Part shown: positions 42,757-52,480 of the stretch, piece after piece
Position numbering within the stretch: position 1 is the stretch's first letter
How the letters are laid out: each line of letters starts with the position of its first letter
Source of the DNA: an uncultured Lachnospiraceae bacterium
GTDB lineage: Bacteria > Bacillota > Clostridia > Lachnospirales > Anaerotignaceae
Assembly (NCBI GenBank): GCA_944381395.1
Contig: CALWKY010000041.1
Location: 1 to 64,000, forward strand
Direction of reading: 5' to 3'
Length of the DNA: 64,000 nucleotides
Notes under the pieces: generated by a model
The model's database searches: none
Told to the model about the DNA's origin: nothing
The model's input: the letters and a program-made list of their open reading frames with translations, nothing else
Program-made: the position numbers and the translations under genes

Positions 42757-45465
42757 TTACCAGGCAAAACCTTCTGTATCATCCGGAATCACGCCTTCCG
42801 GAATTTCATCTTCATTCTCTCCGCCATCCACTCCTGGTACAGCAGGGTACCAAGGGTCAATGGGTACACCATACTCATTGTTAATGGTATTATCAATGTC
42901 TTCGGCAGGCTGGCTGCTGGTATGCTTTGCATCACAAGTAGCGATAATATTGATATCCAGCTTACCCTCTGGAACTGTATTCGGCTTGCTTAAAATATTA
43001 TTATTTTCATCTACAGCCAATACCACACTGATGACACTATCTGCAGGACAAGAATCTCCCGCCAGTTTTCCGGATTCTTTGCAGATGGAGAATGTCTTAT
43101 GCTCTGTACAAGTCTCTGTTGCTTTCGCACCATCAGATGCAATCAAATCTGTATGGGTTGTCATACCATAATAGTCCTGGGCACAAAGGTCGCTGGGCAA
43201 TTTACCCGTAGCGGAACATACTGTCTGACTGCTGATGCCGTCCGGTTTCGTAAATTCCTTATCCGGCAGATTTGCATGAATCTTGCTCATAATTTCGCGC
43301 CAAATCAGCAGATGATAACTCCTATCATACTTAATTGCCTTAGGTGTATCATGTCCCATCCAGATTGCACCGGTATAATAAGGCGTATAGCCAGCAAAGG
43401 TCAAATCCTTATCGTCTGTAGTTGTACCAGTTTTACCCGCAATGTGCATACCACTAAATCTTGCGAGACCGCCGGTAATGTTAATGGACTGTTTATTACC
43501 CTGGGTAGAACTGCTGCCGCTGATAACATCTTCCATACTGTCTGTCAAAAGGTATGCAGTTGTTTCCTTCAATACACGATGTGTATCCTGTCCAGACTGA
43601 TCCAACAGCAGATTACCGTTATGATCGTAAATTTCTGTATAATAAATCGGTTCATTATACACGCCGCCATTGGCAATGACCGCATAAGCTGCTGTCAATT
43701 CCAGCACAGAAACACCCTGTGTCAAACCACCCAGTGCAGTAGATGCGTTTTTATCCTCTTCTACAATGCTGGTGAAACCGAAGTTCTTTAAATACTGATC
43801 TACGACATCAGCACCAGTCTGCATGAATACTTTTACTGCCAAAATATTCATAGAGAACTTAATACCTTCTCTTGCGGTAGAAGGACCATTATAAGAATTG
43901 CCCCACCAGTTATTGAATTTCTTATCGCCAACAATTAATTCCTCGTCAACGATGACAGAACCAGGACTTAATAATCCTGTATCAAATGCCGGCGCATAAG
44001 CTGCCAAAATCTTAAAGCAAGAACCAGGCTGACGCAGTGCCTGCGTTGCTCTGTTAAATACAGAGTCACCTGCTTTTTCTCCTCTACCGCCTACCAGACC
44101 TTTAACTTGTCCATTAGACTGATCCATAATAACCATTGCTGCCTGCAAAGAGTTGGAAACTGTCAGATTATCCAGTACTAAAGTATGGGTATCATCCAGC
44201 ACTTCATCTTTTACAGATTGAACAAATGCATTGATTTCCTCCGTATTATCTGCAGAAGTTACTGTTGTCGTTCTCTCATAATGCTGCTGTTCTTGTGTTG
44301 TCGTATCCAAAACAGAAATCAGATAAACAACATCATAGGTATTTTCTTTCGGCGGGAAGAAAGAGTCATCTTTGAAAACTTCTTCCATCGTATTTTGAAT
44401 GGTAGGATCTACAGTAGAGTGAATCTCCAAACCACCACTATAAATCATGTTATAAGCCTGTGTTTTTGTATAGCCTTTCTTGGTCTGCAGGTCTTCTGCT
44501 ACCTGATTGATCAATGCTTCTACAAAATAGCTATGCTTAGAGGTACTGTCGCCGCTTTGAATGTTGGTGCAAACCAGATTGCTGTAAACATCCTCTGCCA
44601 TTGCGGTTTCCTTTTCCTCTTGGGTGATATAGCCCTGTTCTTCCATCCTTTTGAGTACTTCATCCAAACGGGACTTATTGTTTTCCGGATTAGTATCAGG
44701 CGCGTAATAGGAAGGATAGTTTGTAATGCTTACAATGCAGGCAGCTTCTGCCAATGTTAACTCAGAAACATGCTTGCCAAAGTAATACTGTGCGGCGGAT
44801 TCCACCCCGTTTAAGCCATGGCTTAAAGGAATGGTGTTCAAATACAATTCCAAAATATAATCTTTTGCTGCTTTTTTGCTGCCCAGCTGTTTTTCCAATG
44901 TATTTTCCAACTGGATTGCCAAATACATTTCTTTGATTTTTCTTTGCAGTTTCTTTTCACTCGTTAATACCTCTGTTTTAATCAACTGCTGGGTTATAGT
45001 ACTAGCACCTTGGGAAAAGTCCATATGAATAATATCCACTACCAATGCGCGTGCAATACCTTTCAAATCAATGCCGTTATGATTATAGAAACGCTCATCT
45101 TCAATTGCGATTGCCGCTTTTTGCAGATAATCCGGCATTTCGCTTAATGGTACATATTCGCGATTTTCTTCCCAGTAAAGTTTGTCATATTCTTCACCGT
45201 TTTGATCATAAATGATAGATGTGTAAGCGCCAGGCACTACATCCGCTACCTGCAATGTATCTGTACCTGTTAGAATTCCAAATACTGCGCCCAAAACAAT
45301 ACCAAAACAAGCCAAACCAAAAACGACTGCGCCACCGATCAATATTTTTCGAAGAAGACCATTTTTCCGCCTTCTTCTACGCTTGTGGGGTCTTGTCCTT
45401 TGCTGCTCATTTTCGTGATGTTGGGTTGATTGAGATATTCTACGCTTTCGCGGTTTCATGTTCAT
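42757..45465 (-). CDS. Class A penicillin-binding protein (PBP1A-type)
   Basis: Bifunctional peptidoglycan synthase of 902 residues. A basic cytoplasmic tail (KRRRRRK at 29-35) precedes one transmembrane helix (about 41-66). The glycosyltransferase domain has the catalytic Glu in EDERFYNHNG (122-131) and QGASTITQQL. The transpeptidase domain shows the three motifs: S-x-x-K in GSCFKILA, S-x-N in FSMNILA and K-T-G in AGKTGTTTDD. A Cys-containing C-terminal extension ends in an acidic low-complexity tail. GGAGGG lies before the ATG. Confidence 0.95.
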   Translation of the reverse strand: MNMKPRKRRISQSTQHHENEQQRTRPHKRRRRRKNGLLRKILIGGAVVFGLACFGIVLGAVFGILTGTDTLQVADVVPGAYTSIIYDQNGEEYDKLYWEENREYVPLSEMPDYLQKAAIAIEDERFYNHNGIDLKGIARALVVDIIHMDFSQGASTITQQLIKTEVLTSEKKLQRKIKEMYLAIQLENTLEKQLGSKKAAKDYILELYLNTIPLSHGLNGVESAAQYYFGKHVSELTLAEAACIVSITNYPSYYAPDTNPENNKSRLDEVLKRMEEQGYITQEEKETAMAEDVYSNLVCTNIQSGDSTSKHSYFVEALINQVAEDLQTKKGYTKTQAYNMIYSGGLEIHSTVDPTIQNTMEEVFKDDSFFPPKENTYDVVYLISVLDTTTQEQQHYERTTTVTSADNTEEINAFVQSVKDEVLDDTHTLVLDNLTVSNSLQAAMVIMDQSNGQVKGLVGGRGEKAGDSVFNRATQALRQPGSCFKILAAYAPAFDTGLLSPGSVIVDEELIVGDKKFNNWWGNSYNGPSTAREGIKFSMNILAVKVFMQTGADVVDQYLKNFGFTSIVEEDKNASTALGGLTQGVSVLELTAAYAVIANGGVYNEPIYYTEIYDHNGNLLLDQSGQDTHRVLKETTAYLLTDSMEDVISGSSSTQGNKQSINITGGLARFSGMHIAGKTGTTTDDKDLTFAGYTPYYTGAIWMGHDTPKAIKYDRSYHLLIWREIMSKIHANLPDKEFTKPDGISSQTVCSATGKLPSDLCAQDYYGMTTHTDLIASDGAKATETCTEHKTFSICKESGKLAGDSCPADSVISVVLAVDENNNILSKPNTVPEGKLDINIIATCDAKHTSSQPAEDIDNTINNEYGVPIDPWYPAVPGVDGGENEDEIPEGVIPDDTEGFAW

Positions 45466-45564
45466 TATAAAACCCTCCTTCGAATATACTCGATTATAAC
45501 AGAGATTTTTTAAGATATAAAGTCAAATTCCAAAAAAAAGTATTACATTTTTTCTAAAAAGACG

Positions 45565-45593
45565 AAAAAAATGGGATGTTGTTCCCATTTTTT
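45565..45593. terminator. Orphan terminator-like hairpin between divergent genes
   Basis: AAAAAATGGGA pairs with TCCCATTTTTT around six bases, with T tracts on both strands. Both neighbouring genes start, not end, in this region, so no known transcript needs it. It may end a small RNA or attenuate yunB. Confidence 0.55.
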
Positions 45594-45667
45594 CTATATT
45601 TTATAAAATATAAATCCATTTTTGCTCCACTTTTGAAAAGAATAACATTCTGATAAGGAGAATTTTT

Positions 45668-46294
45668 ATGAAATCAGCTGCGCATAAAAGACAAATGCAA
45701 AAGCGTCTTTATCGTATTTTGCTTCTTTTTTTCGTATTTCTTACATTATGTTTTTCATTTTTCTGGGCAGACAGCAGGATGTTTGTTGTAGCAAAAGATC
45801 TTAGTGCCATCAAAGCAAAAAGTATTGTAAATCAGCAAATCAACACTTCACTTCAGGAAATGATTGCACAGGAAGACTTATCCTCTTTTTTGCAGTTGAA
45901 TGCAGAATATGGGCTGGTAAGTGCGGATACATTAAAAATCAATGCTTTTTGCAGTCAGTTAAGTGATAAATTAGAAACTGCCTTCTCGCAAACAACGTTA
46001 GAATCCGTAGGCGTACCATTGGGTAGTCTTTGTCCCATTGCATTTTTCCAAAATATTGGTCCGAAACTAAACTATTACTTTGCGCCTACGGGAACGGTTC
46101 AGGTAGAATATGAAACTGCCTTTCTTTCCGGCGGTATCAACCAAGTGAATCTTCAAATCTGGCTGATCATTCAACCAGAAATTAGAATCTTACATTTATT
46201 CCAAGAAGATACGGTACAATTCTCAAGAAAAATACTTCTCATCGATACTGTAATCAACGGTAAAGTGCCAGAAGCACTCTTACAAAATCAATAA
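45668..46294 (+). CDS. yunB: Sporulation protein YunB
   Basis: Conserved in endospore formers; in Bacillus it is made in the mother cell under sigma-E and helps spore formation. One N-terminal membrane segment (ILLLFFVFLTLCFSFFW) after a basic start, then an extracytoplasmic domain with AKSIVNQQINTSL, PLGSL and the family core GPKLNYYFAPTGTVQVEYETAFLS, of which the tail INQVNLQIWL is typical. 208 residues is slightly shorter than the Bacillus protein. AAGGAG precedes the ATG. Divergent from the PBP gene. Confidence 0.9.
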   Translation: MKSAAHKRQMQKRLYRILLLFFVFLTLCFSFFWADSRMFVVAKDLSAIKAKSIVNQQINTSLQEMIAQEDLSSFLQLNAEYGLVSADTLKINAFCSQLSDKLETAFSQTTLESVGVPLGSLCPIAFFQNIGPKLNYYFAPTGTVQVEYETAFLSGGINQVNLQIWLIIQPEIRILHLFQEDTVQFSRKILLIDTVINGKVPEALLQNQ

Positions 46295-46330
46295 AATAGC
46301 CAAAAGCAAGCCGCTCCACAGGAAAATAAA

Positions 46331-46372
46331 AATAACCGGAACCCTTTTGTTCATTAGGATTCCGGTTATTTC
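46331..46372 (+). terminator. Terminator of yunB
   Basis: AATAACCGGAA pairs with TTCCGGTTATT around an 18-base loop and is followed by TCTCTTTATT; a modest T tract. Confidence 0.65.
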
Positions 46373-46489
46373 TCTTTATTGGTATTCTTTTCTTAGGAAA
46401 ACAGTCATTATATTCCCTTTAAGAAACCAATCTAAATAATATATTCTCAAAGGGAACTTGCTTTCCTTCCGTTTTTATTTGCATTCTGT

Positions 46490-48580
46490 TTACAGTACAC
46501 TGAAAAGCAGTTCACCATAGGTAGGGAAAGGCCAAACCTTCGCGTCTACCATTGTTTCCATTTCATCAGATACTGCGCGCATTTCCTTCATAACGGGCAG
46601 TACATAATCTCTATAGTATGCTGCCTCTGCGCCGATATCCTGCTGTGTTCTAGCGCCTACCACAGCCTTTTCCAGCATTTCTATCTTTTCACAGAAGCAT
46701 CCGCTTAATGCAGACAGCTTATTTACTAAGCCTTCTTCTGCTTTGCAATCAATGGCAGATGACACACTCTTTTTTGCCAGAATCGTATCAGCCAGTGTCT
46801 TAACATAGCCGCTGACTGCAGGTAAAATGCTGCGCTTAGACATATCCAGCATGGTTAAGGCTTCTATGTTAATGGTTTTTACATAGTTTTCCAGTAAGAT
46901 GTCCCGGCGGGAGAATACTTCTTCTTTGCTCAGTACGCGGTGTTTGCCAAAAAGACGGATATTCTTTTCTTTGGAGTAACTTTCCAGTGCTTCCACAGAA
47001 GTCTTTAAATTTAACAAACCTCTGCGCTCTGCTTCTTCTACCCATTCATCAGAATAGTTGTTTCCGTTAAAGATAATCCGCTTATGGTTTTTAATTTCTC
47101 TCTTTAACATAGCATGAAGTGTACCTGCAAAGTCATCACTCTGCTCCAGTTCATCAGCAAACTGACACAGCTCCTCTGCCATAATGGTATTCATAAAGAA
47201 ATTAGGGCAAGCAATATTTACAGAGCTGCCAAGCATACGGAATTCAAACTTATTTCCAGTAAAAGCAAGGGGTGAAGTTCTGTTTCTATCTGTAGTATCA
47301 CGGAAGAACTTAGGTAAAGTGTGTACGCCCAGCTTCATCAATTCTTTATCTTTACCACTGTAAGCACTGTCATTTTCAATGCTGTCCAAAATATCTGTCA
47401 GTTCGTCACCCAGGAAAATACTCAAAATTGCAGGCGGCGCTTCCTGACCGCCCAGACGATGGTCATTGCTTGCACTTGCAACGGAGCAGCGCATCAAATC
47501 CTGGTATTCATCAACACCCTTTACCAATGCGATCAGGAAGGTTAAGAACTGTGCGTTTTCCATAGGGGAATCGCCGGGTTCCAGCAGATTTACACCCTTA
47601 TCAGTAGACAGAGACCAGTTATTGTGCTTGCCGGAACCATTTACACCCGCAAAAGGCTTTTCATGCAACAGGCAAACCAAATTATGCTTATCTGCGATCT
47701 TTTTCATCAGTTCCATAGTGATCTGGTTCTGATCGCAAGCCAAGTTGGTAGTGCAAAATACAGGTGCCAGTTCATGCTGACCAGGCGCAACTTCATTATG
47801 TTCTGTCTTTGCTGTTACACCCAATTTCCAAAGTTCCTCATCCAGATCAGACATAAAGTCTAATACTCTGGTCTTAATGGCGCCAAAATAGTGGTCATCC
47901 AGTTCCTGGCCTTTCGGTGCTTTTGCACCAAACAGTGTTCTGCCGCAATAAATTAAATCTTTTCTCTTCAGATAAACGTCTTTATCAATCAGAAAGTATT
48001 CCTGTTCTGCACCTACAGTAGGTGTTACCTTTGCAGTTTCATGATCTCCAAACAGACGTAAAACACGCAATGCCTGCTTATTCAATGCTTCCATGGAACG
48101 CAGCAAAGGAGTCTTCTTATCCAATGCCTGACCGCCATAAGAACAGAATGCGGTAGGAATACAAAGTGTATGATCTTTAATAAAAGCATAAGAGTTGGGA
48201 TCCCAAGCTGTATATCCTCTTGCTTCAAATGTAGCGCGCAAACCGCCGCTGGGGAAGCTGGAACCATCTGTTTCGCCCTGGCTCAATTCTCTGCCGGAAA
48301 ACTCCATAATCACTTTTCCATCGCCATTAGGAGAAATAAAGGAATCATGCTTTTCTGCTGTAATGCCTGTCATCGGCTGGAACCAATGGGTATAATGAGT
48401 TGCCCCCTTCTCAATTGCCCATTCTTTCATCGCAGTTGCTACTACATCGGCAATTTCTCTGTCCAATCTTTTTCCTTCTGCAATGCATTTTTTCATTGCA
48501 CGATAGGTTGTCTTAGGCAAACGCGCCTGCATTACCTCATCTGTAAATACCAAGCTTGCAAATATTTCAGGAATATTCAT
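46490..48580 (-). CDS. glnN: Type III glutamine synthetase
   Basis: Makes glutamine from glutamate, ammonia and ATP. The 696-residue size, about 1.5 times types I and II, and the sequence [24 protein letters not shown] identify type III. Other signs are [44 protein letters not shown] and [24 protein letters not shown] lies before the start, and the leader RNA carries a hairpin pair at 48634-48670. The ANTAR regulator is divergent upstream, a common arrangement with type III enzymes in Clostridia. Confidence 0.96.
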   Translation of the reverse strand: MNIPEIFASLVFTDEVMQARLPKTTYRAMKKCIAEGKRLDREIADVVATAMKEWAIEKGATHYTHWFQPMTGITAEKHDSFISPNGDGKVIMEFSGRELSQGETDGSSFPSGGLRATFEARGYTAWDPNSYAFIKDHTLCIPTAFCSYGGQALDKKTPLLRSMEALNKQALRVLRLFGDHETAKVTPTVGAEQEYFLIDKDVYLKRKDLIYCGRTLFGAKAPKGQELDDHYFGAIKTRVLDFMSDLDEELWKLGVTAKTEHNEVAPGQHELAPVFCTTNLACDQNQITMELMKKIADKHNLVCLLHEKPFAGVNGSGKHNNWSLSTDKGVNLLEPGDSPMENAQFLTFLIALVKGVDEYQDLMRCSVASASNDHRLGGQEAPPAILSIFLGDELTDILDSIENDSAYSGKDKELMKLGVHTLPKFFRDTTDRNRTSPLAFTGNKFEFRMLGSSVNIACPNFFMNTIMAEELCQFADELEQSDDFAGTLHAMLKREIKNHKRIIFNGNNYSDEWVEEAERRGLLNLKTSVEALESYSKEKNIRLFGKHRVLSKEEVFSRRDILLENYVKTINIEALTMLDMSKRSILPAVSGYVKTLADTILAKKSVSSAIDCKAEEGLVNKLSALSGCFCEKIEMLEKAVVGARTQQDIGAEAAYYRDYVLPVMKEMRAVSDEMETMVDAKVWPFPTYGELLFSVL

Positions 48581-48633
48581 TAAAAAATCCGCCTCCTTAT
48601 TTTGTCTGTTCCTTCTTTACCCCATAAACAGAG

Positions 48634-48670
48634 AAAGGGACTGTGGTCCTTACCACAGCCCCTTTGCTGT
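48634..48670 (-). promoter_or_regulatory. Competing hairpins in the glnN leader, candidate ANTAR target
   Basis: Minus-strand RNA can form ACAGC-AAAGGG-GCUGU (48655-48670), a five-bp stem with a hexaloop that has A at position 1 and G at position 4, as in ANTAR targets. The same bases alternatively pair in a longer 13-bp hairpin (48634-48665) followed by UUUCUCUGUUU, a possible weak terminator. The second hairpin of the classical two-hairpin motif is not found. Confidence 0.5.
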
Positions 48671-48685
48671 AAAAATTATGGAATA

Positions 48686-48714
48686 ATTATATATCCCTAT
48701 TTTCTATCTGTCAA
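48686..48714 (-). promoter_or_regulatory. Sigma-A promoter of glnN
   Basis: Perfect TTGACA (48709-48714) and perfect TATAAT (48686-48691) on the minus strand, 17 bp apart. The transcript should start near 48679, giving a leader of about 98 bases. Confidence 0.8.
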
Positions 48715-48969
48715 GATATAGTTGCAAAACTTTTTTCTTCCAAAAAATAATAACTGTTTCCTGCACAAAACGAAACCAGACAGAATATGATAAAAAGCAG
48801 ATAAAAATTCCGCTTAATCATTTCTTATTTTCAAAGTTTATCTTACATTCATCATTCCCTTGCATCAAAAAAATAGAAAAAATAATATCCCCCTCTTGAT
48901 TTTTTTCTTTTTTTCGTAGAGAATAGAAAAAAATCAGATGAAACTCTCATGATAAGGGAGGTCTTCAAT
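48715..48969. other. Intergenic region between glnN promoter and ANTAR gene
   Basis: About 255 very AT-rich bases. Apart from the glnN promoter at its left edge and the ribosome site GGGAGG before 48970, I see no gene and no clear promoter for the regulator. Confidence 0.6.
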
Positions 48970-49542
48970 ATGAGAAGCGCGCTGATCGTATCTTCTTCCA
49001 CAAAAAGTGTAGAAAGTATTCGAGAATTACTGGAAAAACATCCTTTTGATTATATTTTGACTGCTGATAACAGTAAAGATATGCAGAAACATTGTACATT
49101 GCGCAAAGATCTTTCCTGCATTATTATTAACGCTCCACTGATGGATGGTTCTGAACGGGATGCCGCTCTGCTGGCTGCCTCCTCTTCCCATGCTGCAATC
49201 ATCTATCTAACAAAAGAAAGCGAAGAATCCACCAGAAAGCTTTTTACGGAAGGTATTTATATCCTGCCAAAGCCATTTACCAAAGGCGCTTTTCATGCCG
49301 CAATCCAATATTGCCTGGCATTGGAAAAAAGGATGGCTTTCCTTTTAGAGGAAAATAATCAGCTGCGGAATGAATTAGACGCCATTAAACTCATCAGCCG
49401 TGCAAAATTTATGCTGATGCAGTATTTAAACATGACAGAACCCCAGGCACACCGTTATATTGAAAAACAGTCTATGGACTTACACCAAACAAAAACAGAA
49501 ACCGCGTTAAATATTCTCAATACCTATGAAAACAGATTTTAA
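48970..49542 (+). CDS. ANTAR-domain RNA-binding regulator with degenerate receiver
   Basis: 190-residue antiterminator-type protein. Residues 1-115 have a receiver fold, but the acidic pair of the first strand is missing (ALIVSSS) and Asn54 stands where the phosphorylated Asp should be (INAPLMDG); the Lys of the last strand is kept (LPKPF, 101). A coiled-coil-like link (ALEKRMAFLLEENNQLRNELDAI) leads to the ANTAR domain (SRAKFMLMQYLNMTEPQAHRYIEKQSMD). ANTAR proteins bind hexaloop hairpins and stop premature termination. GGGAGG precedes the ATG at 48970. Divergent from glnN, whose leader is the natural target. Confidence 0.88.
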   Translation: MRSALIVSSSTKSVESIRELLEKHPFDYILTADNSKDMQKHCTLRKDLSCIIINAPLMDGSERDAALLAASSSHAAIIYLTKESEESTRKLFTEGIYILPKPFTKGAFHAAIQYCLALEKRMAFLLEENNQLRNELDAIKLISRAKFMLMQYLNMTEPQAHRYIEKQSMDLHQTKTETALNILNTYENRF

Positions 49543-49565
49543 GTATCTTTTTTCGTTGAAATATG

Positions 49566-49594
49566 GATCTGCCGAAAACCGGCAGATCTTTTTT
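49566..49594 (+). terminator. Terminator of the ANTAR gene
   Basis: GATCTGCCG AAAAC CGGCAGATC followed by TTTTTT, a perfect nine-bp stem. Confidence 0.85.
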
Positions 49595-49815
49595 GTTTGA
49601 ATTCATCTGTCATTTGGTTTTTACTGGATAATTTTTCCGAATTTATTTGCAATTTATAAAATTCTTATTCTATCATGCCACTCTGTTTTGTAAAAAACTG
49701 TTTTTCTTTGTCGCTAACTGTGGTATGATATTTTTAATTACGGAAAAATCTTTTGTGAAAAAGAGTATTCCGCATGTCAACCGTAACGCGAATCTACAGA
49801 AAGGGAAATCACACC

Positions 49816-50985
49816 ATGAACGTAAACGAAGAATCTTTGAAACTCCACTATGAAATGCAAGGTAAAATTGAAGTTGTATCCAGGAAACCCATTCTGACCA
49901 GAGACGATCTGTCTTTGATGTATACCCCCGGTGTAGCAGAGCCTTGCCGTGAAATTGTAAAAAATCCCGACGCTGTATTCCAACTGACCCGCCGCTCTCA
50001 TCTGGTAGCAGTCATCACCGATGGTACCGCTGTATTAGGTCTGGGCGATATTGGTCCGGAAGCAGGCATGCCCGTTATGGAAGGCAAATGCGCATTATTT
50101 AAGGAATTTGGCGATGTGGATGCAATTCCCATCTGTATCGACAGCAAAGATCCCGACGAAATCGTAAACACCATTGTAAATATTTCCAAAAGCTTTGGCG
50201 GCATCAACCTGGAAGATATTTCCGCGCCCCGCTGCTTTGAAATCGAAAAACAACTGAAGGAAAAATGTGATATTCCCGTTTTCCATGATGACCAGCACGG
50301 CACTGCCATTGTTGTAGCTGCAGCAATGCGCAATGCCATGAAAGTAACTGGTAAGAAAATGGGTGAAATGAAAATCGTTATCAACGGTGCTGGCTCTGCT
50401 GGTATTGCCATTGCAAAACTTCTGTTAAACATGGGCTTTGGCGATATTATCCTTTGTGACCTGGTAGGTATTATCTGTGAAGGCGGCGAAGGTTTGAACC
50501 CCGCACAGGAAGAAATGAGCCATGTTACCAATAAAAACAAACTGACCGGCACACTGGCTGACGCTCTGAAAGGTGCGGATGCTTTTGTAGGTGTATCCAA
50601 GGGTAATCTGGTAACTCCTGAAATGGTAGCATCTATGAATGACGGTATTATTTTTGCTATGGCAAACCCTACTCCTGAAATCATGCCGGAAGACGCAAAG
50701 AAAGGCGGCGCAAAGGTCATCGGTACCGGTAGAAGCGACTACCCTAACCAGATCAACAATGTGCTGATCTTCCCTGGTATCTTTAAGGGCGCGCTGGCTG
50801 TTCGTGCAAAGGATATTACAGAACATATGAAAGAAGCTGCTGCTGTAGCTATTGCAGATTATATCCCGGAAAATGAACTGAATGCAGAAAACATCCTTCC
50901 TTCTGCCCTGGATCGCGGCGTAGCAGATTGTGTGGCGCAGGCCGTTGCAAAAGCTGCAAGAGAAGAAGGCATTGCAAGAGCGTAA
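49816..50985 (+). CDS. NAD-dependent malic enzyme
   Basis: Oxidative decarboxylation of malate to pyruvate. The 389-residue short form, without a phosphotransacetylase tail, has SLMYTPGVAEPC, GTAVLGLGDIGPEAGMPVMEGKC, EDISAPRCFEIE with metal ligands, HDDQHGTAIV, INGAGSAGIAIAKLL (NAD-binding) and FAMANPTPEI. The frame opens at 49774, but GGG ten bases before the ATG at 49816 and the family N-terminus favour 49816. It is followed by the fumarase subunits, so malate and fumarate metabolism are co-expressed. Confidence 0.94.
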   Translation: MNVNEESLKLHYEMQGKIEVVSRKPILTRDDLSLMYTPGVAEPCREIVKNPDAVFQLTRRSHLVAVITDGTAVLGLGDIGPEAGMPVMEGKCALFKEFGDVDAIPICIDSKDPDEIVNTIVNISKSFGGINLEDISAPRCFEIEKQLKEKCDIPVFHDDQHGTAIVVAAAMRNAMKVTGKKMGEMKIVINGAGSAGIAIAKLLLNMGFGDIILCDLVGIICEGGEGLNPAQEEMSHVTNKNKLTGTLADALKGADAFVGVSKGNLVTPEMVASMNDGIIFAMANPTPEIMPEDAKKGGAKVIGTGRSDYPNQINNVLIFPGIFKGALAVRAKDITEHMKEAAAVAIADYIPENELNAENILPSALDRGVADCVAQAVAKAAREEGIARA

Positions 50986-51001
50986 ATAAAGGAGCAAAAT
51001 C

Positions 51002-51847
51002 ATGTCTCGACAAATGAACGTATCTCTTTTCACGGATGCTATTGCCGAAATGTGTGTAGAGGCAAATCTGCGGTTATCTAAGGATATGTCTGCCGCTATG
51101 GCAAATGCCATCCAGTCAGAACAAAGTACTTTAGGCAAAAAAGTACTCTCTCAATTAGAAGAAAACTTAAAAATTGCAGATACGGAGTCTATCCCTATCT
51201 GTCAGGATACAGGTATGGCTGTCATTTTCTTAGAAATCGGTCAGGAAGTACAACTGGTTGGCGGCGATTTAACAGAAGCGGTCAATGCTGGTGTGAAAAA
51301 GGGCTATACAGAAGGTTATCTGAGAAAATCCGTAGTAGCAGATCCTTTGCTGCGAGAAAACACAAAGGACAATACGCCTGCTGTGATCCATACTTCCATC
51401 GTGCCTGGGGATCAGGTAAAAATTACCGTTGCACCCAAAGGTTTTGGCAGTGAAAACATGAGTAAAGTCTTTATGCTGAAACCCGCAGACGGCGCAGAAG
51501 GTGTGAAAGAAGCCATCCTTTCTGCCGTGAAAGATGCCGGTCCCAACGCCTGCCCGCCTATTGTCATTGGCGTAGGTATTGGTGGTACTTTCGAAAAATG
51601 TGCATTGATGGCAAAGCACGCATTAACCAGAGAAACAGGCACCCACTCTCCTCTGCCCCATATTCGGGCGATGGAAGAAGAACTGCTGGAAAAAATCAAT
51701 GCTTTAGGCATTGGTCCCGGTGGTTTAGGCGGAAAAATCACCGCACTGGCTATCCATATTGAAACCTATCCCACTCATATTGCAGGGCTTCCCGTAGCAG
51801 TCAATCTCTGCTGCCATGTGAACCGTCACTGCACCAGAATCATTTAA
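51002..51847 (+). CDS. Class I fumarate hydratase, alpha subunit
   Basis: Catalytic [4Fe-4S] subunit of the two-subunit fumarase (TtdA type). The cluster Cys residues are in IPICQDTGMAV, NACPPIVIGVGIGG and NLCCHVNRHC; FEKCALMAKHA and GPGGLGGKITAL are typical. 281 residues. AAAGGAG precedes the ATG, 16 bases after malic enzyme. L-tartrate dehydratase has the same architecture, but the malic enzyme neighbour favours fumarase. Confidence 0.92.
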   Translation: MSRQMNVSLFTDAIAEMCVEANLRLSKDMSAAMANAIQSEQSTLGKKVLSQLEENLKIADTESIPICQDTGMAVIFLEIGQEVQLVGGDLTEAVNAGVKKGYTEGYLRKSVVADPLLRENTKDNTPAVIHTSIVPGDQVKITVAPKGFGSENMSKVFMLKPADGAEGVKEAILSAVKDAGPNACPPIVIGVGIGGTFEKCALMAKHALTRETGTHSPLPHIRAMEEELLEKINALGIGPGGLGGKITALAIHIETYPTHIAGLPVAVNLCCHVNRHCTRII

Positions 51848-51859
51848 GGAGGGATGGAA

Positions 51860-52402
51860 ATGGAACAGCATATTCAAGTACCTTTTGACAAAACCACTGC
51901 CGCTTCCTTTCATATTGGTGACTATGTATATTTAACCGGCACCATTTATGCCGCAAGAGACGCTGCCCATCAGCGCATGATGCAGGCTTTGGAAAAAGGA
52001 GAGTCTCTCCCCTTAGACTGGAAAGGACAGGTTGTTTATTATATGGGTCCTTCCCCCGCAAGAGAAGGCAGACCTATTGGTTCGGCAGGTCCCACTACTT
52101 CTGGCAGAATGGATCGCTATACCCCCGCGTTGCTGGATTTAGGCATGATTGGCATGATTGGCAAAGGCAAACGCACACCTGCAGTCAAAGAGGCTGTAAT
52201 CCGTAATGGCGCCGTTTATTTCGCAGCTGTTGGCGGTGCAGGCGCTCTCTTAAGCCAGTGCATTAAAAGTTCTGAAGTCATTGCTTATGATGATTTAGGT
52301 GCAGAAGCCATCCGAAAACTGGAAGTAGAAAACTTCCCTGTTATCGTGGTCATGGATGCCTCTGGCAATGATCTGTATGCGGAAGTAACAAAAAATCTTT
52401 AA
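51860..52402 (+). CDS. Class I fumarate hydratase, beta subunit
   Basis: Partner subunit of the preceding gene (TtdB type), helping bind substrate. Signatures are VYLTGTIYAARDAAHQRM, YYMGPSPAREGRPIGSAGPTTSGRMD, GMIGKGKRT and GGAGALLSQCI. Two ATGs compete at 51854 and 51860; GGAGG lies seven bases before the second, which was chosen. It is 12 bases after the alpha subunit, in the same operon, and is followed by a terminator. Confidence 0.92.
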   Translation: MEQHIQVPFDKTTAASFHIGDYVYLTGTIYAARDAAHQRMMQALEKGESLPLDWKGQVVYYMGPSPAREGRPIGSAGPTTSGRMDRYTPALLDLGMIGMIGKGKRTPAVKEAVIRNGAVYFAAVGGAGALLSQCIKSSEVIAYDDLGAEAIRKLEVENFPVIVVMDASGNDLYAEVTKNL

Positions 52403-52420
52403 GATTGCTTTTTAAAAAAC

Positions 52421-52461
52421 AAAAGTCAGGTTCCTTTTTTTGAAACCTGGCTTTTTTGTTT
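52421..52461 (+). terminator. Terminator of the malate/fumarate operon
   Basis: AAAAGTCAGGTT pairs with AACCTGGCTTTT (a G-T pair) and ends in a TTTTTTG tract. On the minus strand it may also end sigE. Confidence 0.8.
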
Positions 52462-52480
52462 TTGTGATATGACATTTCCA

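Noticed and set aside
43099-43791. 230-codon plus-strand frame inside the PBP gene
   Set aside because: Antisense shadow of a bifunctional PBP with all catalytic motifs on the other strand.
46395-46460. Terminator after the glutamine synthetase gene
   Set aside because: TTCCCTTT...AAAGGGAA can pair, but the loop is long and no T tract follows on the minus strand, so I do not call it.
49998-51138. Two long minus-strand frames (about 240 codons each) in the malic enzyme and fumarase region
   Set aside because: Both are antisense to well-supported enzymes and show no family motif or ribosome site.
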